Positions 27,290 to 39,909 of a DNA stretch of 64,000 nt are shown here, in pieces. The notes under the pieces were generated by a model. The model was not told the DNA's origin. It worked only from the letters and a program-made list of their open reading frames with translations, and searched no databases. The position numbers were made by a program, and so were the translations under genes. Each line of letters starts with the position of its first letter. Within the stretch, counting starts at the first letter, position 1. The stretch spans positions 20,814,021-20,878,020 of the forward strand of contig CM052362.1 in the NCBI GenBank assembly GCA_028551475.1, read 5' to 3'. The stretch is from Casuarina equisetifolia (lineage: Eukaryota; Streptophyta; Magnoliopsida; Fagales; Casuarinaceae).

Positions 27290-28530
27290 CAGATTAAATT
27301 CCCGCTGCTAGAAAAAGTTGAAAAGATAATGGCGAATCCGCTTTATTCCGTGTTCTCTAAACTATTAGTCTAGGGGACGTGTCCCGGGTTGCCTGGATAA
27401 GTCGTCATCTTCCAGATTCCTCGAGGCATTCGTTTATCTAAGAAAAAGGAGGTAGGTCTAGTCCGAGACCGAATGAAAATAAGTTGTTGAGATCCATTAT
27501 CCATCAGGGAATCGCTGAAAGGAAAACATAGTGAATCGCCGGTCTGTTTCCTTCTGTCTCCAACTTTTAGAGCTCCTTGCGTGTAAGAGAAAGCCTCTAT
27601 ATCCCACAAAAAGAAGATACTTTCCTCGTTGTGTCTAAGAAGGAGAGATGGGCTCCCCCTTTCTTTTCTATCCCATCTTCTCTCCCTCTGTCTCTCTGTA
27701 GCTGGCGCTCTTTTGTAAGACTATCACATCCAGATGCGCAGTTTCCTGGGAACCAACTGGCATCCATCCTTCTGGATATCAGAGTGGTGTCTTCTTTCCG
27801 TGGCTCAAATCCAGAATGCTGAGTGGTTTCTTTCTTACTAGGTACTTTTCTTTAAGGCCGTGAACTAAGAAACCACCGTTTCCATCAACCTTTCTATCGG
27901 GCTTTTGAGCTTAAGAAACTGTCGAGCTAGCTCAATTCTTAGGTCAAAAAGAGCGAAGCACTGTAACTCTCTCTTCAACCTTCCCTCCCAACTCGGTCTC
28001 CGTGCAACAGGTTTCGAAAATATTAAACAAATCGTAGTCGCAAACAGAAAAGATGGCTCGGACCCTCGCAATATGCTAAAAGCCAACTTAACGTCAAGCT
28101 AGGTCTAGTTGCTTCGTTCCAAGAGACCTAGGTTCAGAGTATGGACGAATATAAGACATAGGGCTACTTTTACTTCCTTAAAGATGCCATTCACATTACA
28201 CCATGAAAAGCGTAGACTTTACCAGACGCTTTCCAGAGTTGATATAATTCCTCCATCGGGCACTTGCAGCTTATAGCTGCTAAGCAGTGAACCCGACATA
28301 TGCTTTCGAGGGAATGCAGGCCTAAAGTAGCCAAAAGACGAGGAAAACAATTAAAGAAGAAAAGTTTGAGCTTATTGAAACAGAGAATGTGCTTCGCTTA
28401 CTCGCAAACACAACAGGAAAGCAATGACACTAAGCTTCACGAACAAGCTGAGCCCATCACATCACGACAGTCTAAAAGACGTAGCTTTCTAGAACACAAG
28501 AAACTAGTTTTTAGCGTGAATATTCAGCCT
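27290..28530. other. Candidate nuclear insertion of mitochondrial DNA (NUMT)
   Basis: About 1.2 kb with clearly higher GC and a different texture from its AT-rich flanks. It has many balanced, low-repeat words such as TGTCCCGGGTTGCCTGG and CCTCGAGGCATTCGTTTATC, and no sense codon structure. This is the look of plant mitochondrial intergenic DNA. It contains no mitochondrial gene I can name. The edges are judged from composition only. Confidence 0.4.
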
Positions 28531-29330
28531 TATATTGTTTAGATATGAGTTCAAATTTTTGGCCGTATATATAAATTTCTCTCTTTAATTTTTAAATCAA
28601 CTTTTAAAAATAGAATAAGATTCTTTTTGTTATCTAAGTCAAGTTTTCAGCGCAATTAATAATATATTGTTTAATCTATTTAAGTTCGACACTCAAAAAT
28701 ATATTATTCAAATAAAATGAAATGAAGTCAAATTTCCCCTCGTCACTCATATAGATATAATAATCTTATATTCAAGTTAAACTATTGCAATGATAGAACT
28801 AAATTATCCTTTTAACATCCATATAAATATGACAATCTTATATTCAAATTAGACTATTGTAATGAATGAACATTTATCATTGTGGCCATCCAATCCTCTC
28901 TCTTTTTTTTTTTTCTTTTCCCTTTTAGATGAATGGAAGGCAAGAGCGCGGTCGGTAGCTTTACCCTGTTGCTAAGATATAAATTGGAATTCTTGGTTAT
29001 ATATAAGTTTATCCTCACAAAAAGACAATAGCCACACTGAACAAATAAAAAGAACAAAAAATGATCCCATTTCATAAAGCTTGTAACATCACGGAAACAA
29101 ATTTCAAGAAATGGTTAAAACATCACGACAAATCAATTATTTGCGTTAAACGACACACCATGTTTCCATAATAGCTCTTGAGGCTGCCATCCGAAAGTCC
29201 CCCCCGCATTGTCTACATCCTCGCTCAGTTCCCGTATTGATCAAGCTTTCATGCATGCCCATTTGGCTTTTTCAAAGGATAACCTCCATGCTTGCCAGAA
29301 GAGTGAAAACTATAGACGACGATAATACTA
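28531..29330. other. Spacer and 3' UTR of the PP2C gene
   Basis: AT-rich to about 28,860, with an imperfect repeat (GACAATCTTATATTCAAATTAGACTATTG and a near-copy 80 bases earlier, beginning ATAATCTTATATTCAAG). The last few hundred bases are likely PP2C 3' UTR. Confidence 0.4.
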
Positions 29331-32308
29331 CTAGCAGAGGGAACCAGCGCGCTTCCTTAGATCGACTACTATGACACTGATGTTGTCTCTGCTGCCCCGA
29401 GACATTGCTAACTCGGCTAACACCGCGGCTGCCTGAGCAGCACGACTTTCATCCTCAACCTCAAGGAAATTCCTCTTCATCCGTCCATTAAGACATCTCT
29501 TCACAACCTGGCATGCAACTTCATTTGAGACAACATCCCATAACCCATCACTGGCCAGTATCAGGAATTCATCCTTATCAGTTCGCCTGGTCAATCTGAC
29601 CTCCGGTTTGGATATAACATAGGGTCTTAGGAAATGATCACCTGCGTCCAAAGTTCAAAAGCTAGTAAAGATGACGATCATAGTGATATTTCATAAATTA
29701 AATTAGCCACCTGGAGACAACTTGACACCATATATGTTTAACATTCCGAGTAAAAACAAAGGAGTTCAAAAGATCTTGGCCTCCAATGAACCCAGAACAA
29801 TAGCTCGATGACAAAGCTAACAGTGGAAGACCCAAGGTCACAACTTCAAATCACTTCATTCTCTTTACAAAAAGATGGCCTAAATGAAAAAAATAAAAGA
29901 CTGAAGTCATCACCCATTAACATTAAGTGCTTAGAACTGTTACCAGTACCAGCAACGGATAGGATCTTTTTTGTTTTTGCCAAACATTTTTGCATGTAAG
30001 TTTTTTCTAACAATTGTTTTATTAATTGAAAACGATGTCTAGATAAATCTGACGATAAACTGGATAATTAGTAAAAGGTGACTCTAAATTTTAATGTTTA
30101 GAGGACACATAAATATGTTAAGTAGATAAATTATAAATATTATTATCTCAGTAATAAATCCAACATTAGTTATTTATTAGGTGAAATTACGTTATATGAA
30201 TAATCCTGGTGAACTTCAATCTTCCCTTCAACTAACCCTTTTTGGGTATATCACATATGTGATTAACCCCTTCTTGAACCGTGATAATCAATTTTAAATG
30301 TCTTCCATCCTTTAAAACCATGATAACCATTTTCCTACATAAAACTAGGATTTTTAGGAGTCGGAAGCACAATTAACCAACTGTATTCTGTTACACAAAA
30401 TAGCAAATCCCTTTAGTTTGGACACAGCATTTAGGAGCTAAATACATACCTAAAGATCTAGAAGTGGCAAGAACTCCAAGAACACGTTGTCCATTCCAGT
30501 CAATGACCTTTCCACCTGCGGCTTCAATTCTACTCAACTCATCTGGTCTGTCAGGCTGTGGGCAGAAAAATGACACTAGTAAGATTTAGACGTTGCTGAC
30601 AAAAACTCAATTCTCCAATTTAAGGATATGTATCATGACCCGTAATGAAGCTGAAGGATGCAAATAAAAGGGACTCTAAATATAGACGATATAAAAATCC
30701 ATATCGTCCCCCTAGCTCCAGTATGAAGATCATAAGCCAAAACTTACAAACAGAAAAGGGGGAGAAAAGATGTGGAAACTACATGCCATCACCGAAGGCG
30801 TCACTCATGTGATCATACCCCTTATTTTTTAGTACATCTTTCCCCCCAAATGTAGGAAAAATTACAAGACATCTTGTCGTATACGCTCGTAAAACCTCTA
30901 TACAATAACATAATTCAGAATTAGGAGCGTTATGAGAGTTCACAAAGTTTTTCAAGTGCCGTATGCCACCACAAAACAGTTTTTCTAAACAAAGTTGAAG
31001 GGGAATTGAATAAAGTTGATCACCACGAAATTTCCTACGAAGGCCCAAAATGACCCTATCTTGGGCTTTTTTATGATTAGATTCGAAAGTGGTCTTGAAA
31101 TAATCTCATTCGTAAAATTCATTAAGAAATCTACCTTCTTGTTTAACTTCAGTAACCGACTGTTATAACTATGTCCCATTGAAGCTCGGAAAAGCCTTCG
31201 AATGATCTGTATTATTAAATCACCCAACAACGACAAAAACAACGACAAAAACAATGACACGTACTACGTAAATTAAAAACTTTATTCCTGATTACTAATC
31301 GTGAGAATTTGGGTAATAACCGAATCTTATTCACAATTAGTTCTTGTTTGGGCATCTTCCTCTCTCGATCTGTCTATCAGCTCTCGGAATATAAACCACA
31401 GAAACATTTATACGCGGATCAAGATCCTGAAAAATTCTCAACACATACTACCGACATACGCATGCATAATCTACGTTCAAATCACAAAGAAATAGGTAGA
31501 GACGTTTTTCTTGTCTTACAATTGAATCTAAGGAAAAAAAGTGTATCAAGCCCGTTACCTTGTGATCGTTAGACAAGGCCAAAGCCACACCACCACTACA
31601 CAACACCGCCCGACAGTCCCCACAGTTGGCCACCACCACCTCCTCCTCCCCCACTACGGCCACCACGGCCGTGGTACCCACTGTTCTCCCCACCCCACTC
31701 CCCTTCAGCTCCTCGTCCATTTTATCAAAGCACGCCTCCATCACTCTCTCCCAATACTCCACCCCCTCGACACTCTCCCCACCGCGACCTCCCACCTCGA
31801 CCTCCTCCACCAAAATCCCATGCAACCTCTCCCCACAAGCCCTCGCCACGTTCGGTCCTCCATGCCCATCGTACACCCCAAAGAAATCATAAACCTTGTT
31901 GTTTATCTTTTTCATGAACCCTACTTCAACTCTCACTGCGTCTTCCATCTCCCTCCTCCTCCCTATCACCGAAACCGAGCCACACGCAGTTAAAATCTCC
32001 GAACTATCTCGCTCGCACGACAAAACCACGTCTTTCTCGGAAGACGAGGACAAAGACACCGATATCTCCTTCGTGTCCTCGTTTAATTCCTTCTCTCCCT
32101 CCTCCCCTTGAGTCTTCGCTCGACAGGTATACTTCAGTCGCCGCACCTTCAGCCTCTTCCGGCGACTGCCCTTGGTTCCAGTCACCGTGATTTGGCTCAT
32201 ATCATCGGCATCCAACGTCAGTTTCCGTAGATTCACTGCCATCGGTAACTCGGACTTCACCTTCCTTCTCATTTGGGCGTAACCCTGAAACCAAAACTCC
32301 TTTTTCAT
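29331..32308 (-). CDS. Clade A protein phosphatase 2C (ABA signalling type)
   Basis: A Mg/Mn-dependent Ser/Thr phosphatase of the group that dephosphorylates SnRK2 kinases and is inhibited by ABA-bound PYR/PYL receptors. Three exons: 32308-31559, 30555-30450, 29641-29331, giving 388 residues in phase. Metal-site motifs are RREMEDAV (E120, D123), VYDGHGG (D147), ASDGLWD (D317) and SRDNISV (D371). [20 protein letters not shown] places Trp at 270, the position of the ABA-receptor Trp lock in ABI1/HAB1, which AHG1 lacks. The N terminus is basic ([12 protein letters not shown], about 49-60), a possible nuclear signal. A TATA motif lies only about six bases before the first ATG, so the true start may be Met13 (32272) or Met23 (32242). 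It is closest to the HAI/PP2C-51-like subgroup by feel; I cannot name the ortholog. Confidence 0.92.
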
Positions 32309-32313
32309 GGACT

Positions 32314-32321
32314 ATTATATA
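32314..32321 (-). promoter_or_regulatory. TATA motif immediately before the PP2C ATG
   Basis: It reads TATATAAT on the minus strand, ending about six bases before the first ATG. If used, transcription would begin inside the first codons and translation at an internal Met. Confidence 0.4.
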
Positions 32322-32445
32322 CAGAACTATGGAATCTCGGCCGTTAGTTTTAGTAGCCGGTTAGATCCTGGACAGATGGGCTTCGGTGGACCACTGGCTT
32401 GGATTTTTCAGACAGAACGTGGACGGTGAGAATGAATCTTATGGG

Positions 32446-32453
32446 ACACGTGG
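32446..32453 (+). promoter_or_regulatory. ABRE-like ACACGTGG
   Basis: A G-box/ABRE core 138 bp upstream of the PP2C ATG; bZIP (ABF/AREB) sites have this form. Confidence 0.5.
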
Positions 32454-32547
32454 AGAATCGATCTCGTGCTTAGTGATTTGGTTCCGTGAAAAAAGATTTA
32501 GAGTTGGTCGTGGGCCCCAAGGGAGGTGGGTGTCTCAAAAGGACGCA

Positions 32548-32555
32548 TACGTGGC
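32548..32555 (+). promoter_or_regulatory. Consensus ABRE TACGTGGC
   Basis: An exact match to YACGTGGC, 240 bp upstream of the PP2C ATG. An ACGTG core on the other strand lies at 32634-32638. Confidence 0.55.
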
Positions 32556-32655
32556 GTCTCGGTCTGTTGAGTGCCGCTTTTACTTTATGGTGGTCTGGTC
32601 TTTCCCTCTGACAATGAATGTTCGACCGACGGCACACGTCGTGGTGGGAAGGCGG

Positions 32656-32664
32656 ACGCGTGTC
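32656..32664 (+). promoter_or_regulatory. CE3-like coupling element ACGCGTGTC
   Basis: Exact core of the coupling element CE3 described with ABREs in cereal ABA-responsive promoters, about 100 bp from the consensus ABRE. Confidence 0.45.
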
Positions 32665-32906
32665 ATGTAAAGCGAGGTCGCGTGCGGGACTTGCACCTCG
32701 TACCTTGTGTCACTGCTGGTATCTCGTGTCCGGGTCTGATTTGTTTTGTTTTTATTTGATAATTCGAGTCCATGCTATACGAAAAAATCAACAGCTATGA
32801 TTGGGTCAACTGTGCAGGAGGTGACCCACCTGGGAAGGCTAGAGCTTTCTTTGTTCAGAGCCTGCAGAAAGTACTGTGGATTCATAACCTTGGGATGCTT
32901 TTCTAG

Positions 32907-32914
32907 ACACGTGG
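32907..32914 (+). promoter_or_regulatory. Distal ABRE-like ACACGTGG
   Basis: A second copy of the motif at 32446, about 600 bp upstream of the PP2C ATG. Confidence 0.4.
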
Positions 32915-34194
32915 AGGAGAGATTGGGATTGATTTAGCCGATCGGATTGGTAAAGGTAGGTCCATTGCACCCAAACACAAGCCTCCAAAAGGAAGAGTGT
33001 GCCGGGCTGGCTTGTTCATGGTTGAAGGAGGGTCACTCTTTTACGGAAAAGGAGTGAATTATTATATATGGATGGCAGCAAAATGTTGTCATTTCAATTT
33101 AAACTAATCACTAAAACATGATTAGACCCGATTTAACAGCGGTATGTGGTAGTTTAATGGCCTTAACAGTAACTTATGAGTATTTTAGTTTAGGAACTCC
33201 AAAATTTGGGCCTTGTTGAGTAAGGTTCTGAGAAACTTCAAAACTAGGAAAATATTGTTACAATATTAGATATTATCACAGAATGAGGCCAAAAAAGAAG
33301 CCAACCAAAAAGAAATTCACTTATAGAAGCAAGTGATTATACATAGCTTTACTGTTTTAGGACAAAAAAATGTTCTCAAAATATAATTTGTGCTGTTGAA
33401 CTTTTTTTATGACCCATCAAGAAAATTCAAAAGCTTGTGAATGGTGATGTCCAATAATGATTGTCCAATACTCACCATCCTAAAGATAACCCTTAGTTTT
33501 CTAAACAAATTTGAGTCTTTTCGTTTCTAAAAGCCTTACTAATTCATTGTACACTAATGGTTTTGTCACTCAACTTTTGCTATGGGTTCAACTAAGTTTT
33601 ATTTTTTTAAATGTATTGTTTGAAACTTTATTAGACCAATTTCTTATGTAAATCTCATGTAAAATTTTTCTTTCCACCATGGCTTTTTACCTTTTTCATA
33701 ACTTTCTTTAGGATTCAAGATCTACAGTATTATTCAAAATTTTACCAAATCAACTATTCAAATTTGAATCAATGCATCTCTCAAAAGTTAAACAACCAAA
33801 CAAATAGAAAAGTTTTTAAAGGCATTAGTAAAAGGAATGGTGAGAATGCTTATTCCTTTTGTTGTGGTAGTGCATTTAACATTTTACTTACACACCTAAG
33901 TGTCTAAGGAGTGAGGTCAACAAAATTTTTTACATATGCGATTCATCATCAATCTTAACTTATTAGATGGTTTTAAGTTTTTCTTAAAAAGTCAAAGAGA
34001 TTTATTTATTTTTATTAAAACAGCTACATAAGGCTTAAAGAATTACTAACTGACTCATTAAATTTTGAAACGTTATCTAATAACTTATTTATTTATTTTT
34101 AATATATTTTAATCATACTAAGCAACAAATCCTCACTAAATCATAACATGCATAGAGAAAGCACAAGTGTGCCACGTCAATGATGGGGAAAAAA

Positions 34195-34249
<55 letters not shown>

Positions 34250-35449
34250 TTCGTATGAGAAGAATGAGGACGAGGACCACCATTTCTTCCAATAGCAATA
34301 GTATCTCTTTCTTTTCAGACTCTTTCTAAAGTGTTTTTGGACCAATGCGTTAATGACGTGATAGTACAACATGATTGAATAATTTGGGAGCATGTCTGCT
34401 TTTCATTGGGTATATATGGCTCGATGAAGACTTTCCCTTTACACCATTGGCACTCCAGCAAAAGATGAATGAAAGGGAATAACTTGATAATTTTTCATGT
34501 ACTAACAAGCAATTTAATAACTTCAAAGTGTTAAGAGAATGATTTGGCAGGATAACTTTTCTTTTAAGAAGGGGAAGAATTCCAACTGAGATTGTCTTAA
34601 TTGAGGAAAAATAGAGAAGGGGTTGCTTCCTATCAGCTATAGGCATAAGACCCCACGAAGTGAAACTATTATCGATAGTGTAAATGATAGCCAGAGAGAA
34701 GATAGAGTAATGTAGTGTCACACTCAGTAAGGGTAAATCAGCTAAAATGAAGAAAAGAGGGAGTTAACTACAGTCTACAACGTGTACTCTTGGTGACATT
34801 TCGTAAAACTACCTATAACAAGGTATATGCTCACAGTAACATCCCACTGGCGCAGGTGCATCCTTTTGTGCTACAGACATTCCAGTGCCGAAACATTACC
34901 ACATTCTTATTCATTAACATTCGTCTGAAACAAGAAAAGGTAAACATAGCAGTACAGGAGGGAGAAGTGAAGGATAGTAGAGAAAAAGGCTTCTAAAAGT
35001 CGTGAGGTAACGTCCAATAGCAGGCAATCTGAGGCGATCGAGAAAACGCACCTATTGTTAGTAAATCAAATCATAAAATGAAGATCAAAATTCACTGTTG
35101 CACAAGGAATCGCAAATATGAACTTTACAGCTCTACGGACTACATAAAGCAGGTACAAGTATGTGGTGAAAAAGCTGAAAGAATGAAATGAAAGATATAC
35201 ATGCCAACTTAGGATTAGCTATAGCTGGTAGTCATATGTCCAGAATCTTTTCCATTTCTAGGCTCTGCAGGCCGCTATTCATCTACCCAGGAGACAGCTT
35301 TTGAAGAGTCCCAGTGGGAAGTGTCCCAATCTCATATCGAACACCAAATTAGGAAGATTAGAATCCGGAAAAGAAGCACATTAAGCTGTCTGACGAGCAC
35401 AAAATCCTTGTGGAGAACATTTTGCCATTATTTCTCCAATTTAAGGATA
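32915..35449. other. Intergenic region between PP2C and PPR genes
   Basis: No gene supported. Mostly AT-rich; it contains the GA microsatellite listed separately. 35,000-35,449 is likely 3' UTR of the PPR gene. Confidence 0.5.
34195..34249. repeat. GA dinucleotide microsatellite
   Basis: About 55 bp of near-perfect GA with three small interruptions. Likely length-polymorphic. Confidence 0.95.
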
Positions 35450-38020
35450 TCACCAGTAATCATTGCATGAACAGTTCCCATCTTTAAAATGGTGAAACCG
35501 GTTTGAGTCTCTCACCACTATTTCCCTACCTGTGGCCACTGAAATATGTTTGATTGCAGCATGACAATCTCCGCAAATCCGAAGATTCTTAAATACTCTA
35601 ATCGGTTTTGATTTAGTTGTGCTTATAAGACCAAATGCCACGGCTATTTTCTCACTGTGGTGAAACAAATACTGCTCCTTCAGTTCATCCTCCACATCAT
35701 GAAGAACAAAATCTGTATCAGGGACATATCCCAAACCCTTTATTTTCAAAGCCAAATGGTTCAGTTCATCATAAATCTCACGTGCGAGGGGGTGTGAAGT
35801 ATCCCCGACATGGAACTTGTGCATCGAATTTTCAACCTCTATCCAGCTACAACCAGCCTCTTTGTTCAAGTTTCTCTCTTTCATGCTTTTTCTGATTATT
35901 GCCGCATCTTCCAATTGACCTGAGGAAGCATATAAGTTTGACAGTAAGATATATGCTGATGGATCGTGAGGGTCTTGCTCAATAATCATCTTTGCTGCGT
36001 GTTTCCCAAGCTCTTTATTTCCATGAACTCGACAAGCAGCAAGAAATGTACGCCAGACAAGTGTATCAGCACTGAAAGGCATTGCGTTAATAAATTCAAA
36101 GGCTTCCAGAAGGGATCCTGATCTGCCCAACAAATCAACCATACATGCATAATGCTCCAATTTAGGAACGATCCTATGTTCTTTGTACATTGCATTGAAG
36201 TGTTTCCAGCCCTCAGAAACCAGCCCCACATGGCTACAAGCTGATAAGACAGAAATATAGGTGATCTCATTTGGTCTAACACCAATCTCAAGCATTTTGT
36301 GAAACATTTCAATAGCTCTTGAGGCAAATCCATGTTTTGCAAAACCAGTAATCATAGAAGTCCAAGATATAACATTCCGATCACCCATATCATCAAAAAC
36401 TTGCAAAGCAGCTTCTATGTTTCCGCACCTAGAATACATAGAGATCAAAGCATTAGAAATGCATTGGTTTGACTCAAACCCTGATTTCAATACACTCGCA
36501 TGAATTTGCTCACCCTTTCCAATCGCACCAATACTTGCAGCTCCGCCCAGAAGACTAGCATATGTGAAGGCACTAGCCCCAATTCCTGCATCTTCAATTT
36601 CATGAAAAAGTTCAAAGGCTTCATTGGAATTCAGATTTTTGGCATAACCATCAACGATTGCATTGTAAGAAACCAAATTCCTGTCAAAGAGCATATCAAA
36701 AGCTTTGCGGGCATCTTCCATCATGCCAGATCGTGCATACATGCTAATTAGAGAATTTCCCACACAATTAACAGATGCGAGACCTAGTTTCACCGCGTGG
36801 GCATAAACTTGCTCACCCATACGTCGATCAGAAAGATTTGCAGATGCCTTAAGCACACTAGAGAAAGTGAAATGGTTTGGCATAACATGAGCCTCAATCA
36901 TTTCGGAGAAGAGTTTGAGAGCTTCCATATCAAGCCCTCCACTTTGCACATATCCAGTGATAATTGCTGTCCAAGACATGACATTAGGATATATCATCCG
37001 ATTGAACACTTTCCTTGCATCATCCACTGCTCCTATTGCTGCACACTTTGAATATACGTCCACCAAACAACAACCAATACAAGCATCTAAAGCCAATCCC
37101 ATATGGATAGCCCAAGAATGTAATTGTTGCCCAAGCGATAACAGTTTTAACTCCGCACAAGCTGATAAAACTGCACTTACTGTAAACCGATCCGGAACAT
37201 AACCACTCAAAATCATATCTAAAAACAAATCTATGGCCTCTCTTGAGTATCCCAATTGCATAAATCTAGTTATCATCAAAGTCCAACTAACTGCATTTTT
37301 CTCGGGCATTTTCTCAAACACCTTATACGCTAAATCGACATCGCCGCTACCCTTTACAAACATATCAATCAATGCACACCCAACACACAAATCAGACTCA
37401 AAATATCCGCTTTTTATGACAAACGCAAAGATGATCTTTCCGATTGAAATATTGTCCGCATTTGAACATGCCCGAATCACAGCCGCGAGGCAATACTCAT
37501 TTGGGTTAAAACCGCTATCAAGCATTTCAAGGAATGTCCCAATGGCTTCAACTTCCATATCATTATTTGCAAAACACGAGACCATTGCACTCCAAGAAAC
37601 CAAGTTTCTCTTATCTCCCATACCATCAAATATGGCTTTTGCTTCCTCCCAATCCCCACACTTAGAGTACAAGCTGATAAGAGAGTTGAGAACGACTGAG
37701 TCGGGATCAATTTGGGACTGAGTCAATCGGGCATGAACGAGTTTTCCGAGTCCGAAATTCCGAGACCTGATGCAGGACTTGAGGAGAAGGGAGTAGGAGG
37801 TGAGGTCTGGGTGGGTACCCTTTTGAGCCACGACATCGAGGGTGGAGATTGCTTTGCGAAGGTGGCCCGCATTGAGAAGGCCGATCAGTCGGTGGTTAAG
37901 CTGGTCAGAGTTTGGTTTTGGAGGGGATGACGATGGTAGAAAGCTTTGGCGGGAAGAGTTTGAGGGTTTCAGAGGGAGTAAGGGCAGTTTTGAGGGAGAA
38001 GCAAGAGAGAGGCTCAGCAT
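35450..38020 (-). CDS. DYW-class pentatricopeptide repeat protein (EMB2261/At3g49170-like)
   Basis: An organelle RNA-binding and probably C-to-U editing protein of 856 residues in one exon, as usual for the family. The N terminus (MLSLSLASPSKLPLLPLK, Ser/Pro rich) looks like a transit peptide. PLS-type repeats run from about residue 70 to 620 (for example LVSWSAMVSCFANN, AVSWTLMITRFMQLGY, VISWTSMITGFAKHGF). E and E+ domains follow, then the DYW domain with the zinc/catalytic HSE at about 788-790, CGDCH at about 816-820 and the terminal CSCNDYW. Repeat order and wording (CIRSRNFGLGKLVHARL; ACSHVGLVSEGWKHFN) resemble Arabidopsis At3g49170, an embryo-lethal chloroplast protein. The RNA target cannot be read from this alone. 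The ORF is complete with no odd features. Confidence 0.94.
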   Translation of the reverse strand: MLSLSLASPSKLPLLPLKPSNSSRQSFLPSSSPPKPNSDQLNHRLIGLLNAGHLRKAISTLDVVAQKGTHPDLTSYSLLLKSCIRSRNFGLGKLVHARLTQSQIDPDSVVLNSLISLYSKCGDWEEAKAIFDGMGDKRNLVSWSAMVSCFANNDMEVEAIGTFLEMLDSGFNPNEYCLAAVIRACSNADNISIGKIIFAFVIKSGYFESDLCVGCALIDMFVKGSGDVDLAYKVFEKMPEKNAVSWTLMITRFMQLGYSREAIDLFLDMILSGYVPDRFTVSAVLSACAELKLLSLGQQLHSWAIHMGLALDACIGCCLVDVYSKCAAIGAVDDARKVFNRMIYPNVMSWTAIITGYVQSGGLDMEALKLFSEMIEAHVMPNHFTFSSVLKASANLSDRRMGEQVYAHAVKLGLASVNCVGNSLISMYARSGMMEDARKAFDMLFDRNLVSYNAIVDGYAKNLNSNEAFELFHEIEDAGIGASAFTYASLLGGAASIGAIGKGEQIHASVLKSGFESNQCISNALISMYSRCGNIEAALQVFDDMGDRNVISWTSMITGFAKHGFASRAIEMFHKMLEIGVRPNEITYISVLSACSHVGLVSEGWKHFNAMYKEHRIVPKLEHYACMVDLLGRSGSLLEAFEFINAMPFSADTLVWRTFLAACRVHGNKELGKHAAKMIIEQDPHDPSAYILLSNLYASSGQLEDAAIIRKSMKERNLNKEAGCSWIEVENSMHKFHVGDTSHPLAREIYDELNHLALKIKGLGYVPDTDFVLHDVEDELKEQYLFHHSEKIAVAFGLISTTKSKPIRVFKNLRICGDCHAAIKHISVATGREIVVRDSNRFHHFKDGNCSCNDYW

Positions 38021-39909
38021 GTTTCGTGGAGTAGATGATGCTTGCCACCATCTTTCGGGACATTTAGATGGAAAAATATCAAAATTTGTAATAAAAAAAA
38101 TCTTTTGTAATATTCATAATTGAGATTTGGTTGATTTTCGTAAAGTTGAGAAAAATATCAGTTATAATTGTCAATAAAGATTGATTATATAAATAATCTC
38201 TTAATATATTATCAGTTATAATAGTTCTAACCTCTCTTACTATCGAACCCAGACCTCCACAGTTTTTAGGGGCCAGTAAACCTTTTCTGGGCTGCAAGTT
38301 TGGAAGTCTGTAGAGTCCCTCGACGAGACTCCCATGATTACGAAAATTCATGGAAACCCACTAACTATGGTGAAATGAAGGTCCGATCATTTGGAGCATT
38401 GAGGTTGGCCTCTAGCTCAGTGGGCCTCCGGGGCCCAAGAGGTTTATTGATTTCATGAAAATAGAAATAACAATCAACATTATCAATTTCTTCCATAGAA
38501 ATAGAAGATAAAGCCATGACATAAATCATGTGTGATATGGTTTAGATGTTGGGTCTTCTCAAGGACCTAAAGGTTAAAATGAAGAAATCTATAGTTTTAT
38601 TTCATGACAATAAGATTATATTATTTTAAAAGATAATGAGGTTAAAGAATTCGAATAAAAGACCTTAAAATTAGAAGTTAATATTCCGCTCTATGCATAT
38701 CATTACACATTACTATTTGGTTACTGTTTTTCCACGTTGATCTACTTAACTTGAGCAACATATATTGGGCTTTAAACCGATTTTCATTTTATTTCATTAT
38801 TATACCCCCAAGGTAGGTACAATTTTTATTTGGCGTGTGTAATACACCAACCCCCGAACCCGCCCCCAACAGAAAGCGAGTGCACTGCCCATGACCGACT
38901 AACACTCATTAATCTTTATTTGGAACTTGAGAAAACGAAAGAGGAAATCCTTTTAGGGTTTGATTATTTTCTTTTACTAGTTGAATAAGGATTCTTGTCC
39001 TTTAAAGGTTTTTTTTTTTTTGTTTTTGTGTGTGTGCAAATTTGTCTATAGAAAAGGTAAGATTTGTGCATACTTCAATGGAATGAATTTGTAGCAAATT
39101 CTTACTATTTGGCTATAATCAATTGATCATTCGAATAAATAATCAAGTTATCCTTTGATTTCTTGTCTCCATTTCATATAAATATGTTTCTCTCTCATGT
39201 CCTCAAAGTAAATTTTAGAACAAATTATGCTTGAATAAAATGACTTCTAGAAGTAACCAATACGAGGGACAATGATGAAATAGACGATAAAACTGCAATA
39301 ATGAAATTCAGGGCAAATTGAACTTTCAAAACATGTAGATGTATCTTTATAGAGTACCACATAAATATTGAGATATTATTTATAATACTCTCAACTTTTT
39401 CTAGCACCATAGACTAAATTGACATGTTTTTGGGTTAATTTGACGTACTAACTTTAAAAATCAAAGTTTTCCTACTCAATCCATAACTGAAATGTACATT
39501 TGTAAGCAAAATCATGATAACAAAGGAAAACTCATAAACTATAGCACCTATTCTTTTCGATCAAAATAAGGATCCAAAACCGTATGGGTCACCTTTCAAA
39601 TGTAGATATGATTGGAATAAAACAACCACTTGTTATTAAGAAGAGTGCTCAATAGGTTGTCTTCAACTTTAAAAGTTAAAATTTATGAATTATAACTAAC
39701 ATTATCTCAAAATGACAAAGATTGATCCAATCAATTAAGCAAGATTCACAAAGATGTCTATTAGAGGAAGAAAACTAAATATAGATATGTAACATGTAAT
39801 CAAAAACTAATGTTAACCATGCATAAATTACAAGTATTTTGGACTTCAAATATACGTGATAAAACCAATGGCCCCTCATATTGAAATAACAATTGACTTG
39901 AATTTAAAA
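38021..39909. other. Intergenic region between the PPR gene and the kinase cluster
   Basis: Nothing coding recognised. The first 200 bases hold the PPR promoter; the last few hundred are the 3' flank of kinase A. A small GC-rich patch at about 38,850-38,900 is unexplained. Confidence 0.5.

Noticed and set aside
31541..32111. Plus-strand open frames rich in Thr/Pro/His opposite PP2C
   Set aside because: Antisense shadows of the first PP2C exon.
35635..37930. Several plus-strand open frames
   Set aside because: Shadows of the intronless PPR gene on the other strand.
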